From Mya arenaria (taxonomy: Eukaryota > Mollusca > Bivalvia > Myida > Myidae): a stretch of DNA of 64,000 nucleotides. Below, piece by piece: positions 1 through 11,743 of the stretch (its first letter is position 1; each line of letters begins with the position of its first letter). The notes under the pieces are model-generated. The model was not told where the DNA came from. It worked only from the letters and a program-made list of their open reading frames with translations, and searched no databases. Made by a program: the position numbers and the translations under genes. The stretch is taken from the NCBI RefSeq assembly GCF_026914265.1, contig NC_069138.1, positions 26,255,262 through 26,319,261 of the forward strand, written 5' to 3'.

Positions 1-579
1 AGGCGATTTTGGTTTTTGTTTATTAAAACAGTTTAACTAAACCATGTGTATAAGATTCATGAAAGAGTCTCTTATTGCTTAAATAACATAAGAAAGTGAG
101 AATCATTTGTTGAAAAATCCGGTACTTTGCAAATAATTAATAGAGATATTGTTCAATCCTTCGAATATATCGGACAGCTGTAAAGTAATTTTAATATTGC
201 CTATCATAATTAATAAGCCTTTCAGAGCAGAACAGCTACACTTTTTAATTAATTGATATCTACGTTGAATCTTTCTAGATGTGGTATAGATGAAGGATAT
301 TAGCACAGAGTGATTTTATATATGGTTTTCAAAGTATGCATTTATAAGAGACATACATGATAGGATTTTAAACTCATCTTTGCCAAAAAAGTATATAAAA
401 TGGTCATTTTTAAACAAACATTGCATAAAATAGGCAAAATTAATCCAATGATGTTCAATTTACTCTTTTATTAACGTTATTCATTTTTTTCACATACAAG
501 ATGGTGGAAAGATTATGTCATTTTCTCTGTCAAACTGCTGATACAAATGAACAAGTTTCATGCCATACTTTTACCACAG
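1..579 (+). other. GRP-1 intron upstream of first visible exon
   Basis: Non-coding. It aligns by eye with the intron before exon 4 of GRP-2 (about 12300-12837) and GRP-3 (about 24780-25265), sharing phrases such as 'aatccggtactttgca' and 'gattttatacatggttttc'. Exons 1-3 of GRP-1 must lie left of the window. The short ORFs here are not conserved between paralogs. Confidence 0.6.
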
Positions 580-777
580 GGGGCTTCGGTGCTGGCGGTT
601 CCGCTGGCCCTGGCGGCCCTCGCGGCTGGAGAATAGGCGGAGCCGGACGCGTTTCCGGTAGCTTCGGACCTGGCAGGCAGATTGCCTTTGGTCGACGCGG
701 AGGCTTTGGGGGAAGAGGAATTGTCGGCACCGGTTTAGGACCAAGCAATGGATTTGGATTCGGTGGATCTTTTGGAG
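580..777 (+). CDS. GRP-1 exon (homolog of exon 4)
   Basis: Acceptor CCACAG before 580; 66 codons in a phase 1-1 exon. Encodes GGFGAGG..., a GWRIGGAGRVSGSFGPG core and a PSNGFGFGGSFGG end. The homologous donor position reads GAATGG. The nearest upstream in-frame GT that keeps phase 1 is in the GGT codon after 762. Confidence 0.65.
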
Positions 778-2771
778 GAATGGATAAGTCTTTTCACGAA
801 GAAGAAAAATTTAAAGCTTTCGCAGTTTGACAAAAGTTGTTAAGTATTTAGATGTTCGCAATATGCGATCATATATCGATTAGTTTCAAGTGCATAAACA
901 CACAGCATTGCGTAGTTACCGATTATAATCATAAATAGTTTACATGATAATTCCAGGCGGTGCATTTGTAAGCGGTGGACCCACTGCTGGTGGACCAACA
1001 TTCGGTCCAGTGTTTGGTGGCCCAAACGGTGCTAGACCAAGCACTGGATTTGGCGTTAGTGGATCTTTCGGAGGTATGGAGAAGTATTTAACGAAGATAA
1101 AAAATATTAAAAATTTTAAAATGCAGTTTGTCAAAATTTTGTTTAACTATTGAAGAGGTTTATAATGTGTGGTTATTGACCTTCGTCAGCTGGAAATGAC
1201 GCGAAACAGCATTCTCAATAAGAATGAATAAATTGTAATTTAAATCATTTAACTATACTTTTCAAGGCGGGCCATTTGTAAGTGGTGTACCCACTGTTGG
1301 TGGACAGACATTCGGTCGCGTGTTCGGAGTTCCTGTAGCCGGTGGCCCAATTTCCGGAGGTGCTATATTTGGCCCCTTTGGCTCCTTCCCGGGCGGCCTT
1401 GTTTCTGGTGGCCCCACCGGTGCTGGACCTAGCAATGGATTTAGATTTGGTGGATCTTTAAGAGGAATGGACAAGTCTTTAACAGAAAAATATTGAAACT
1501 TAAAAATACAGTTTGTCAAATTGTACTTTACTACTAAAAAGGTTTATAGTGTGCGGTTATAGCTATTTCCATTATCTAATATTACGGAAAAAAGCAGCAT
1601 TGCATAGCTTGAATAAATAAATTGTATATATATATTTTAAATTTACATAACAATTTCAGGCGGGGCATTTGTAAGCGGTGGACCCACTGCTGGTGGACCG
1701 ACATTCGGTCCAGTGTTTGGAGGTCCTGTTTCCGGTGGCCCCATATCAGGAGGTGCTGTATCTGGCCCCAGTGGCCCCTTCCCGGCTGTCCCTGTCTCTG
1801 GTGGTCCCGTAGCTGGTCCGAGTGGCTTCTTTACAGGCAGAACTAGTGGTTCTGTCGTTATGACAAGCGGACAAAGCGGCCCGGCAACTGGTATCCCCGT
1901 TTCCGGGTCTGGACTTCCAGTGTTCGGAGGATCTGGTGCCGGCGTTGTAAGTGGCGGATTCGGAGGTTCATTTGGAGGCGGTTTTGGAGGCAACGTCGGT
2001 GGTGTCTCCATTGGAAAAAGTGAGTATTTGCTGATATTGAAAGATGGCTTATATTTAACCAAACGATCATATTTTAAATGTCCGCATGGTTTATCAATCT
2101 AAAGGCATTTAAACGTTAGCTAATAATCTATGCACTTTAAACAAACATGTATGACGTTTTGACTAAATCGAGAATGTAAGTAATGACTCCACAAAGTTCT
2201 CTTAAAATCGTCATGATTTTAAAATATGAAAAACCTTTTTCTTTTATTAAAATCTGGATCTATCATGATGACAATCGTCACGGGTAGATATGATGTAAAA
2301 TATCCGATTATGGATTTAATTGTATTCAAAAGGTAATTTCTGTGTGCATGATTCTGCAAAAATACGGAGACTATAACATGGAAGCCTGTGTTTTTCTTAG
2401 TATACAGAATTAATCAACATTTATTCCTCTTTATATCGCTTAAGTTGTCCATACTTATTATCGAAGTCTGAAACAGTTCTCTAAATGAAGATTAGAATTT
2501 TGGTGGCAAATGATTTATACGAAGTTACTATTTAAAGTGTTATAATCATTTAATATCAAATTGTATATGAAAATCAAATGACACTATGTATAATCGGAGT
2601 TTTGGATTAGTTAAATAAAAATGAATACAAACATTGTGATATATTTTCAGCCTACTAGTCGTGAAGAATCACGTGCATCGTTCTTTAAACATTCCCAACG
2701 ATGATTTGCCAGTGTCTTTTGCATTCTGTCCCGACGTCAACTGGACCGGTTTTACCGACGAGATATATTAG
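580..2771 (+). CDS. GRP-1: secreted glycine-rich repeat protein, 5'-partial
   Basis: Join of 580-777, 957-1073, 1267-1464, 1660-2019 and 2659-2771; all junctions are phase 1. The visible part codes for about 328 residues of Gly/Pro/Ser/Val-rich protein without cysteine until the last exon. Motifs: GGPVS-like pentapeptides, PSNGF, FGGSFGG, and a penultimate LPVFGGSGAGVVSG stretch. The signal-peptide exon and promoter are outside the window; they are inferred from GRP-2 to GRP-4. Two of the four visible donors (after 777 and 1464) read GA instead of GT, so the transcript may differ from this model. The family resembles elastomeric or silk-like matrix proteins in composition only; I do not recognise a named ortholog. 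The reading of the last exon is discussed in its own entry. Confidence 0.7.
957..1073 (+). CDS. GRP-1 repeat exon, short form
   Basis: Acceptor TTCCAG, donor GTATGG; 39 codons, phase 1-1. Compared with the homologous 189-bp exon of GRP-2 it lacks 72 bp (24 codons) of the GGPVS block, an in-frame loss. Confidence 0.7.
1267..1464 (+). CDS. GRP-1 repeat exon
   Basis: Acceptor TTCAAG, 66 codons, phase 1-1. Carries GGPISGGAIFGPFGSFPGG and a PSNGFRFGGSLRG end. The donor position reads GAATGG (GA instead of GT). Confidence 0.65.
1660..2019 (+). CDS. GRP-1 long penultimate exon
   Basis: Acceptor TTTCAG; strong donor GTGAGT after 2019; 120 codons, phase 1-1. Encodes the GGPVSGGPISGG block, a GRTSGSVVMTSGQSGP segment and the LPVFGGSGAGVVSGGFGG tail shared with GRP-2 and GRP-3. 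Confidence 0.8.
2659..2771 (+). CDS. GRP-1 C-terminal exon (distal acceptor)
   Basis: Two AGs lie 8 nt apart: TTTTCAG ending at 2650 and CTACTAG ending at 2658. Using the first gives Thr-Tyr-stop at once. Using the second keeps phase 1 and opens 37 codons ending in NDDLPVSFAFCPDVNWTG then FTDEIY and a TAG at 2769-2771. The same frame is kept in GRP-2 and GRP-3, so I favour the distal acceptor. Confidence 0.6.
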
Positions 2772-2904
2772 ATTTTAGTTGCATTCTAATTAATTTGTCC
2801 GCTTTAATACTCCGTTTGTATGTATGTATGTTGTTTGTATTTTCCAAATGCCATGTTGAGAATTCTTTGTTGGGTTTGTTTGTGTTGATGTCGGCTTCTT
2901 AAGC

Positions 2905-2910
2905 ATTAAA
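2905..2910 (+). promoter_or_regulatory. GRP-1 polyadenylation signal (ATTAAA)
   Basis: ATTAAA sits where GRP-2, GRP-3 and GRP-4 have AATAAA, in a conserved 3' UTR context followed by a TG-rich stretch (TAATGTGTTTGTT). Confidence 0.6.
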
Positions 2911-4414
2911 TAATTGTCTTTCATAATGTGTTTGTTTTAAGATATGCATGCAGTTGCAGCTGTGATAAATGCTGATTGTTTTGAATACCAAAACATAGAT
3001 GCAACAGTGTATTTTGAATGTCCAATTGTTAAAACACTACGTGCAGATGCCAATACCATTATGTTTTACTTATGATGAAAAACATATAATAACTCAAGAA
3101 CTAAGTTCTTGGCGTTGCCATATCGCTGTTTGGCATGTCTTTTTCAGATCGATTAAACAAATATAAATAATGCTTATTATTTTGTCAGGTATATTAGCTG
3201 TTGGTATACCAATTGTAATTCAAAAGGCAAAACTCATAAATAATTGGCCAGGTCATATCTCAAGTGTAAGTGCATTGACGCCAATGCAGAAGGATATGTT
3301 TATGATCGTATACAATATATTTTGATGCCTCCACTCCTTGCGCCATTGAACTGAAACCAAATCCAAATCATGCTAATACATTTTGAAAGCAATACCAAAG
3401 GTATCTAACAGCCATAGTACCCATTATACTTCAAACTTTCTGGCGATATCGACGCCTGTGCTAGCATTCGAGGGCTTCCTAGATAAAGCATGCACATAAT
3501 TTATAGTTATTTATACATTAAATTCAGGCAAATACGATTACTTGCACTTAGACAGAAGTGTTCCATAAATATGTCAGCTAATAAATATATTTTGCTTAAC
3601 CAGAACCTGACTGTTTTCCGGCCGAATGCAATATGGATTTATGGAAACCTTAACGGTGCTAAACTTCTCAGTTAGTAAATTGTCTTAGGGGTAACGCGAT
3701 TTACCGACTTCATTGCTTAACTCAAATGGGTTTGAACATAATTTAAGGAAATTATGGTTTTCATGTATGTGAAAATCTTTAAATGGCGTTTTCCCAATCT
3801 GAAATGTTGCCTGTTTCCTTTGAAATGTATAAAACATAATAAGTACACAAAGCATATAATCTAAAGAGACCAAACGGTTTTGCTAAAAAAAGTCTTATTT
3901 AACGCAAAGGATGTATGGTATCACACTTTTTCTAGCAACTTATCACTTTAAAATGCATTGATTTTGATAAAAAAAATGATCATAATAATTCATTTCCTGT
4001 TTTCTCGTCGTCTGCATTCCTACGTTCATTCCAAAGTGTGGAAACAATAAAGTAATTTAGGCTTTGACCATGATTCGTACGCTGGAAACAATAATATGGA
4101 TGGCTGTCTAGATATTAACAGTTCACCTTTAGTACTATATTACTAACTTAAGAAGTAAATTGCTGTTTAATCAACATCAGGTTTCGACGACTCAATTTAC
4201 AAGTGGCATAATAGAGAATAAGATTATTCGGTGCACAACATATATCTTTCCTTAATTTCATTTTCTCAGTGTGTAACAACGTATACAACTTTAAAACAAT
4301 GTGGTGTGACATCCTTTATACTACAGAACAGTATAATTTGTGAAGTTTTCTTTCAATTTCAAATTATTGTTCATGGAAACCTGCTATGGTGATTGAATTG
4401 CACGTGTGCCTGTA
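2911..4414. other. Intergenic, 3' flank of GRP-1
   Basis: No credible gene. The part just after the poly(A) signal resembles the 3' flanks of the other GRP genes (a GCATGCAG(T/C)TGCAGC block). About 3590-3700 resembles 16790-16880, 29795-29900 and 31018-31110, a recurrent non-coding intergenic block. Confidence 0.5.
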
Positions 4415-4550
<136 letters not shown>

Positions 4551-6439
4551 TATGATAACAAAACCTGCATAGTTATTTTGCATCAAATCTGAGAAGGTAA
4601 ATGATATACACAACTTATCGCTCGCCTTCAGAATGCGTTTGTTCATCAAAGTCCTCTTTCGCCGCTTCGTTATATCTTTTAAATACGAAAATGTATATAT
4701 TTTCTCTCGCTCGCCGCAAGTGTTTCCTTAAAATCCGTTGAGCTAAATATTAATTTGGGTTGGCATTAAGAACAAATAATACGTAATTGGCCAGTGCATT
4801 GGTCTGTTAATAACTACTAAGTATTTGGCCATGTTATTTAGCTGTTAAAACATTCAATAAGTGGCGACCTGTACAATTTGGTCACTCTTTTCATGCACTG
4901 GTCAATTTTAAGAGAAATCGTGCATTTACTCTGATTATCTGGAACACATATTCATTAATAAAAGCATATTGATAAATGCTACTGAAATAAGAGTAAATAA
5001 TAAACTTAAACAAAAAACATATTAGAAATCTATTTCTCCAAAAGTCTGCGTAGGAACGAAAGTCTACGTAATCATCGATCAAATCCTAGTATGAGGGGCC
5101 TCAAACAGAAATTGTAATAACTTTATTTATTTCACATCGATAAAAATGTAAACCTGTAGAGGAACGAACGCCCACGTCATAAACGATCGGGTAGCAACGG
5201 GGTATTCAAATTTAGGGGTATTGAGAAAATTAAATTAAAGTTCCAACACATCTCCGAAAACAAACATAAAAGCAGAAAATGTGTTGATTTCAGTCGAACT
5301 TCACATATTATTTCACTCGCGAGTGTAAAAATATTTAAGTATATAAACCCTATTTACATTCCTGAAATAAACTATGATCTTAAACCGAAATCAACAAATA
5401 TTTTCCATGTATTCGATATTGCTCATGGCACGGCTGTACAAAACAATTTGAAACATGGGAGAGTAACATTTCAAATAATGCATCCCTTCCATAAAAACAT
5501 AAAAAAAATCCTCAAGCCATAGAAAGGTTTTGCTAGACTCAATTTGATGTTTTCCTCTGTATCATGTTGCAGAAATTTTAAGTGTATGCGCACTAAATGA
5601 TGCAAATGGATATGTCTTCGAGACTACAAACATATTTCGACCCTCACCTTCCCCACGGCAATTGTAATGGCATCAAATTCAATGTATATTAACACAGTTT
5701 ACAAGCAGCTACAACACATAAAAGTGCATTTGTCTTGGATTATTCTAAACTAGGAATTTTCACGTGCTTAGTGATTTTGATTCTCATATTTGACATGGCG
5801 TTTCATTCGTTCCGGCAAAGCTGTATTTACTGGCACGATCTTAAAAAGAAAGTCTGTGCTTTTATTAAGTTAGCGGTTCAGACCTATAACCGACTTGCAG
5901 CGGACGACGACGCGATTAACTATAATAACACATGACATTTGTGTTGAAACAGAATATCTAATGCAATAAACCACGCAAGTAAATAGTCAAACCCTATGAC
6001 AATCAAGTGATGGCTGCATTAAGAAATGTTAAACTTCTTGTAAAAGCAGAGTCGGACATTAAGGAAACAGAAATCTTTCACCTTATCAGTTTATTGATAA
6101 AAAATATGTGTTCATTTCACTAGTAAAATTTTAGCGTTAACAACAGCTTGTGTTTCAAAACCTATATACTTCGTATGGCTTACAAAACATACTTAACTAT
6201 TCCACCATTAAGGTGATATAACATGTTACACTGATTTCCCTTGTCCAAACTTCACTTTAGCGTTAACTTTATAACAAATGTGTGTTCATTTAAGACAAAC
6301 TACTATAACTATATTATTTTCACTCCAGAGACATAAATTGGGTATTCTGTGCTTGTATCGCAAAACGTAGATGTTAGATACAGACTTTGAAAACTGCTTG
6401 GTCAAAATGCTAATAACTTTTGTAAATATTATCTGAATA
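4551..6439. other. Intergenic DNA without recognisable genes
   Basis: AT-rich. Much of it is paralogous to about 17600-20280 in unit 2. The 5735-5935 open frame is not kept in the paralogous stretch (about 19350-19560), which argues against a gene. Confidence 0.5.
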
Positions 6440-8705
6440 GGAGATTTAAATTATGACTTTCAAAAAAGAGATACATTTAAACTTCTTCATAACATCTTTG
6501 ATAACCTTAGCCTGGAAAATATTATTTCTGAACCTACATGTTTTATCAAAAACGGCAGGCTCACATGTAAAGATGTCATCCTCACCAATGCAAATTATTT
6601 TATGTGTGTGAAAGTCAACTTAAATTGCGGTTTTATCTACAGTCATAACCTTATAGCAACTAATATTAGAAAACAATGTGAGCCATTTATTTAAAAGAAG
6701 GTCACTTTTAAATCTTGCATAAACTTTGACAAAAATTATCTACTTGAACATAATGTTATATCTGGAACTCAGCTAAATGATTAACACACTTGTCTTGACA
6801 TTTTATAGGAACATTGCTAAACGTTATCTTACTTTCATTTCATCCTGGTCACCAATAAAGATATTGGTAAATATAGTGATCGGTAAAATCAAAAACAGCA
6901 ACTCCCAAAATCATCAGTGCTGGCACTGATGCTTCAAATGTTCTCAACCGAAACATGGTCAATGAAATCATGAGCCAAGAATCATTTCCAAATAGTCTTA
7001 AGCTAGCACAAGTTACACCTATTTTCAAGAAACATGACCCCTTTATAAAAGAGAACTCTAAACCAGACAGTATTTTACCATCAATGTCAACCTTATATGA
7101 ACGAGCTATAAATGAGCAACTGATTAGTCATTTTGATAATAGTTTTCTTTTTTCTTTTTCCTGGCAGCTTTCATAACAATATATGGATATCAAACGACTC
7201 TGTTAAGGCTGACGGAAGACTGCGAAAACCCCTGTATAAGAACAAATATGTAGGTGCATTTCTAATGGACCTCTCAAAAGCATTCGACTGCCTGGCCCAT
7301 GATCTCATCCTAAACAAGCTTAAAGCATATGGTATCTCAGCCCCAGCATGTAAACTTATGCACAGCTATCTTACAAACAAAAATCAATGGGTCAAACTTG
7401 GTCAAATTACCAGTGCTCGGGACTCCATCTTGAAAGGTGTGCCACAAGGATCAATATTAGGGCCTCTAGTTTTCAGATATCTTTGTAAATGACTGATTCT
7501 GCTTTATCAGTGAGGCAGCCTTGTATAAATATGCAGATGACAAGACTCTTTCTGTATGTGATAAAAATATCCTTACGTTCTTAAGACCACTCTTGAAGAA
7601 GAAAGTAACATTTTGATAAACTGGTTTACTTCCAATCAGTTGCAGGCTAACCCTGAAAAATTTCACCCTTTTACTTACAAAAATCTTCTTCATAGAATTC
7701 AGTTGCCAACATTATTTTGAATAGGGTAAGATGTATCGCTATTGAAACTTATAAATATCTTTACGGTATATCACCAGGATATGTTCAAACCCGTGTAGCT
7801 TTTAAGACATGTAATTGTCCTCTCATTTATGAAAACTGTGTAGATGTGCCATCATTAAGAACAACTAAATATGGGAAGAACTTTTCCGCCTTGATGTCAG
7901 TCAGAGCCTCGCAAAAGAAATAAGGTGCTATCAAATTTACATTGAATCTAGAAGGCTGATCTGCACCTGACCAGGTCCCTCTTGGAAATTTTCAATCAGC
8001 AAATAATACTTTATAACTTAAAACATAAAAAGAAATTGATATTTATAAGGTGGTCACTGAATATCTGTTATCCCTTGTCTTCACGAAAAACGTGTTTTCA
8101 GTGGGATTGCCTATACCTGGACAAAAGTTGGCATTCATAGACCAGAAAAAATCGAACATGAATAAAAATTATCGAATTAAATAACAAGGGCAAATATATA
8201 TTCATGACTCTTTCAAATGTATAGATCATTAGAATCTGCCAAACACATACATATACTTGTGTGTTGTTTCGTCAAGTATTTGTATTACTATTTGGCATTT
8301 TCAATTAATATTCTTAAAAAGTGGTAGGTGCGGATATTGTCAAGAAGGTGGCCGGGCAGAAGTATGGATGGTTACCTGTAGGTAGGATTGACCAAATATT
8401 AGGAGCAACCATGACTTTGCACGCTACTGTTTCTGATAATATAACTGAACAATCTAGTAGTGTTTAAATTACATGATAAATTAAGTACCTCCTCTTAGCA
8501 ATAGTTTTTACTAGCAAGCTGAATTAATCATAACATTTTTACCAACTACACATCACTGTACCATGCTGTAATTTCTATGTACATAATGCTTCGTACGAAA
8601 GTTTTATTATGTTATGTATTGTTTTTATTCATGACGGAAAATAGCTCACTGAGCTAATATACCTTGTTAGTGTATACCCGACATATAATAAAGATTCTTA
8701 TATCT
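6440..8705 (+). mobile_element. Decayed non-LTR retrotransposon (CR1/Jockey-like), copy 1
   Basis: Fragments of one coding strand in shifting frames. The end of an endonuclease lies near 6510-6610 (LENIISEPTCF, DVILTNANYF). Reverse transcriptase pieces follow at 6955-7490: QESFPNSLKLAQVTPIFKK, FLMDLSKAFDCLAHDL, GVPQGSILGPLVF. A YADD-like block lies near 7530, then a thumb-region remnant at 7717-7920. The 3' end is probably near 8690 (AATAAAGATTCTTAT). Multiple frameshifts and stops show it is dead. A homolog sits at 20290-22525. Confidence 0.75.
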
Positions 8706-9944
8706 TGTATAACACTTCTATCAGCAATTTCTTCTTTTCTAATTTTGAATAGGTATCTTTAATATTATTATCGTTTTCTTTACTTTTCACAGACATACGA
8801 GTATTTATTAAAATTCAACTTGAATAGATTTTCACATAAGTATTGATTCATGCAAAAAAAGATCAGAAGAAGTAGAAGAATTATGAGAAAAACAACAGCA
8901 AAAATAGTGAAGCTCACGAAGCTCACTATAATTGGAAATCTATACGAACATATAAATCCTTAATGAGTCAGATAAAAACGGATATTAATACATGTCTTCC
9001 ATAACTAGTAATTGTTAAAGCTAGGGATTTAGGCTTAGGTTTTTATAATACCGAATACTTGCAATTACATCGCTGCAACAAAATTATTTAAATGGGATGT
9101 TTCTATCAGCTTTAGGGGTCACCTTTGACCGCAGTATAGGGTTATTACTACTTTTATGTTCGACATTGAAATATTGTATAATCAATTAACATGTAAAAAA
9201 TAAATATTGTATCATCCAATGCAAACAGCAATAAATGCAAATATATGCTTTTTATATTGTTCCATGTAATATGTATACATTAACGTGCATGATTTCGTTT
9301 TGCAGATGTGTTTTCAAAATAACGTTTCAAGTTTTAAAGTACTAAGCTTAATGACGACTTCATCTTGAGATAGTTAAACTTTGATTTGCAAGGGAAAAAA
9401 CAATGTAAATATCAAAGTTATATCGTATTTATTTTAATGACAGTCCATAGCAAAAACATATTCACCAATGGCGCCACCGCAGACAATGTTTAACACATGT
9501 ATGTGTAATGATATTTGTTTTAACCGATGGGTCTCCTCGTGCAAACATTCCCACGAACATGCACAAGTAAAATTGTCATTTGAATTTAAAGAAACTGTAA
9601 ATATCATTTTAACAGCATGGTGCAATTCTAGTCTCATAGTTCCGAAGTGAATACAACAAATAAGTCATCGATGGCTTTTTATGGAACACAATTGATTATG
9701 AAATGCTTCATGTTGATCAAATCAGAATGCGGTCGCAGTCAAAGGTACATACAACGACCAGCTGAATGTCATACCATTCAAAATATTTTTCTGAAACAAT
9801 GTGATGACGTTAGACATGATTCATTAGGTTTGATGATTTATTTGTACAAAGCTCTAGTTAACATAAATCTGCAGCAAAAGGCGTTGTTTTGTTGTGTGAA
9901 AATAACATTCACACAACTTCACCTCGCCCCCCTCCCCCCCCCCC
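8706..9944. other. Intergenic DNA without recognisable genes
   Basis: AT-rich. 9420-9640 is paralogous to 22860-23100. Open frames in it are short and differ between the two copies. Confidence 0.45.
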
Positions 9945-11020
9945 CGAAAACAAAATCCCGACTTACCTACCCTATAATGCCTCCAACCCCATTTCCCGTC
10001 TTACCTACCCCATAATCCCTCCCCACCTCACTATCCAGACTTACCTACCCATTATATCTCCCACCCAATAATCGCGACTTACCTTCCCCAATATTTCTCC
10101 CAACCCATTATCCCTCCCGACCCAATTTTCCCAACTTCCCTACACCCGTTATCCCGACTTAACTATACTATTATCCCTCCCAACCCACTATTAAAACTAA
10201 ACTCCCCATTATCTTTCCCACCCAATTATCCAAACTTTGGTACTCCATTATCCCTCCCACCCAATCATCCCGACTTACTTACCCCATTATGCCTCCCACC
10301 CCATTGCCCCGATTTACCTACCCCATTATCCCTCCAACCAAATTATCCCGACTTACCAACCCTAGTCCCCGTCCCACTCAATTATTCCGACTTACCTATC
10401 CCATTATCCCTCCCACCCCATTATCTCTCCCTACCCACTATCCCAACTTATCTACCCTATAATCCGTCCCATCCCATTTTTCCGACTAACCTTACCCATC
10501 ATCCCTTTCATCCCATTATCCCGACTAACCTACCCCATTATTCCTCCCGACCCCATTACCCCGACTTACCTACCCCATTGTCCTTCCCACCCCATCATCC
10601 CGACTTACCAACCCCATTATCCTTCCCACCCCATTTTCCCGCCTTTCCTACCCAATTATCCCTCCCGACCCCATTATCTCGACTTACCTATCCCATTATC
10701 CCTCCCACCTTATTATCTCGACTTACCTATCCCATTATCCCTCCAACCTCATTATCTCGATTTACCTGCCCAATAATCCCTCCCACACCATTATCCCGAC
10801 TCACATACCCCAAAATCCGTCACATCCCTTTATCCTGACTGACCTACCCCATATTCCCTCCCAAACTATTATCCCGACTTACATCTTCCATTATCCATCC
10901 CCATCCCATTATCCCAATTTAACTACCCTATAAACCCGATTCCATTATCCCAACTTAACTATCCTTTAATCTCTCCCACCCTACTATCCCGACTTACCTT
11001 CTCAATTATTATACGGCAGT
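9945..11020. repeat. 39-bp C/T-rich minisatellite, copy 1
   Basis: About 27 degenerate units of a pyrimidine-rich 39-bp motif with core phrases CCCATTATCCCTCCCA and CCCGACTTACCTACC. It ends about 400 bp upstream of the GRP-2 TATA box. A shorter array occupies the same place before GRP-3. The 13-residue repeat in one frame (RLTYPIIPPTPLS) simply mirrors the 39-bp period. Confidence 0.85.
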
Positions 11021-11194
11021 GAAATCGGAAGAAAATATTTTTTGGCCTTATTTAAACTGTATACACTTAAATTTACCTTAATATTAACACTTAAAATATT
11101 TGTTTTTATGAATTGCAGTTCAGGAACACATATGTACCTTTCTTAATGCATGCTGATCATAAACAAACAATAATGGTTTAAGTGAGGTGAGAAT

Positions 11195-11454
11195 ATGCAT
11201 GTTCCTTTCCGTTCGGCAGTGGTTATGTTTCATCAAGTGATGCACTTCGTAACAATAACATGCACATGTAAAAGCAACGGTTTAATTGACGCGAGAGAAT
11301 CATACGAACGGCTCATTGTCTTTTATCACCGTGTTTACATATTTACATACAAGGTAATAATTTCTGCATTATTCATCCATGTAATGATATGTTAGATGAT
11401 CAAATAGGTTCCGGGCCTTTTTGATATAAAAGTCGCGCAATCTTGTTAGCGATT
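11195..11454 (+). promoter_or_regulatory. GRP-2 promoter, conserved paralogous block
   Basis: About 260 bp nearly identical to 23653-23911 before GRP-3. The proximal half is also conserved before the more divergent GRP-4 (34274-34400). The phrase CATTGTCTTTTATCACCGTG starts at 11314, 111 bp before the TATA box. The same phrase is 110 bp upstream in GRP-3 and GRP-4. Confidence 0.65.
11425..11431 (+). promoter_or_regulatory. GRP-2 TATA box
   Basis: TATAAAA, about 30 bp before the conserved start of exon 1 (GCATTCGACGTC). Conserved at 23882-23888 and, as TATATAA, at 34384-34390. Confidence 0.7.
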
Positions 11455-11482
11455 CGCATTCGACGTCTTATCTCAACGCAGG
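11455..11482 (+). other. GRP-2 non-coding exon 1 (5' UTR)
   Basis: The end is set by the donor CAACGCAGG|GTAAGT, identical in GRP-3 and GRP-4. The start is estimated from TATA spacing. Confidence 0.55.
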
Positions 11483-11685
11483 GTAAGTCATCATTCAATA
11501 ATTTACTCAGGATTTTAAGATTGAGACAAGAGTTTACAAAATATTAAGCCCAAAATAACTAAGATATAACCGTTAAAGATATTTGTTTTTTTAGATAGAG
11601 TACTACAACATGTGAATATTAAATTGAAATAAGCTATATGGATATTAATAAATCTTTATTTATAGATTTCAGACAATCTACAGCG

Positions 11686-11743
11686 ATGCAGATACTCTTA
11701 ATCACTAGTCTGCTAGTCGGCACTACTCTGGCCGTCGGCAAAG
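11686..11743 (+). CDS. GRP-2 exon 2, signal peptide
   Basis: Acceptor TTTCAG ends at 11672; the ATG follows 13 nt later. It codes 19 residues plus one base; donor GTCCGT. The hydrophobic core ILLITSLLVG and an LA-V cleavage site are typical of a secretory signal. Confidence 0.85.

Noticed and set aside
1622-1846. Trp/Cys-rich alternative + frames across repeat exons (RRGIFKRWTHCSG type)
   Set aside because: Frame +1 of the GRP exons; ends in stops and is not phase-consistent with any exon pair.
530-2062. Pro-rich minus-strand open frames opposite GRP exons throughout the gene family
   Set aside because: Antisense shadows of GGN/CCN codons. Splice sites, phase and paralog conservation all support the + strand.
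6955-7923. Functional reverse transcriptase gene
   Set aside because: Motifs are split over three frames with stops; the paralog at 20635 is broken differently, showing neutral decay.
10578-10838. Proline-rich RLTYPIIPPTPLS repeat frames (also 23172-23729)
   Set aside because: Direct reflection of the 39-bp minisatellite; interrupted by stops and not conserved between the two arrays.
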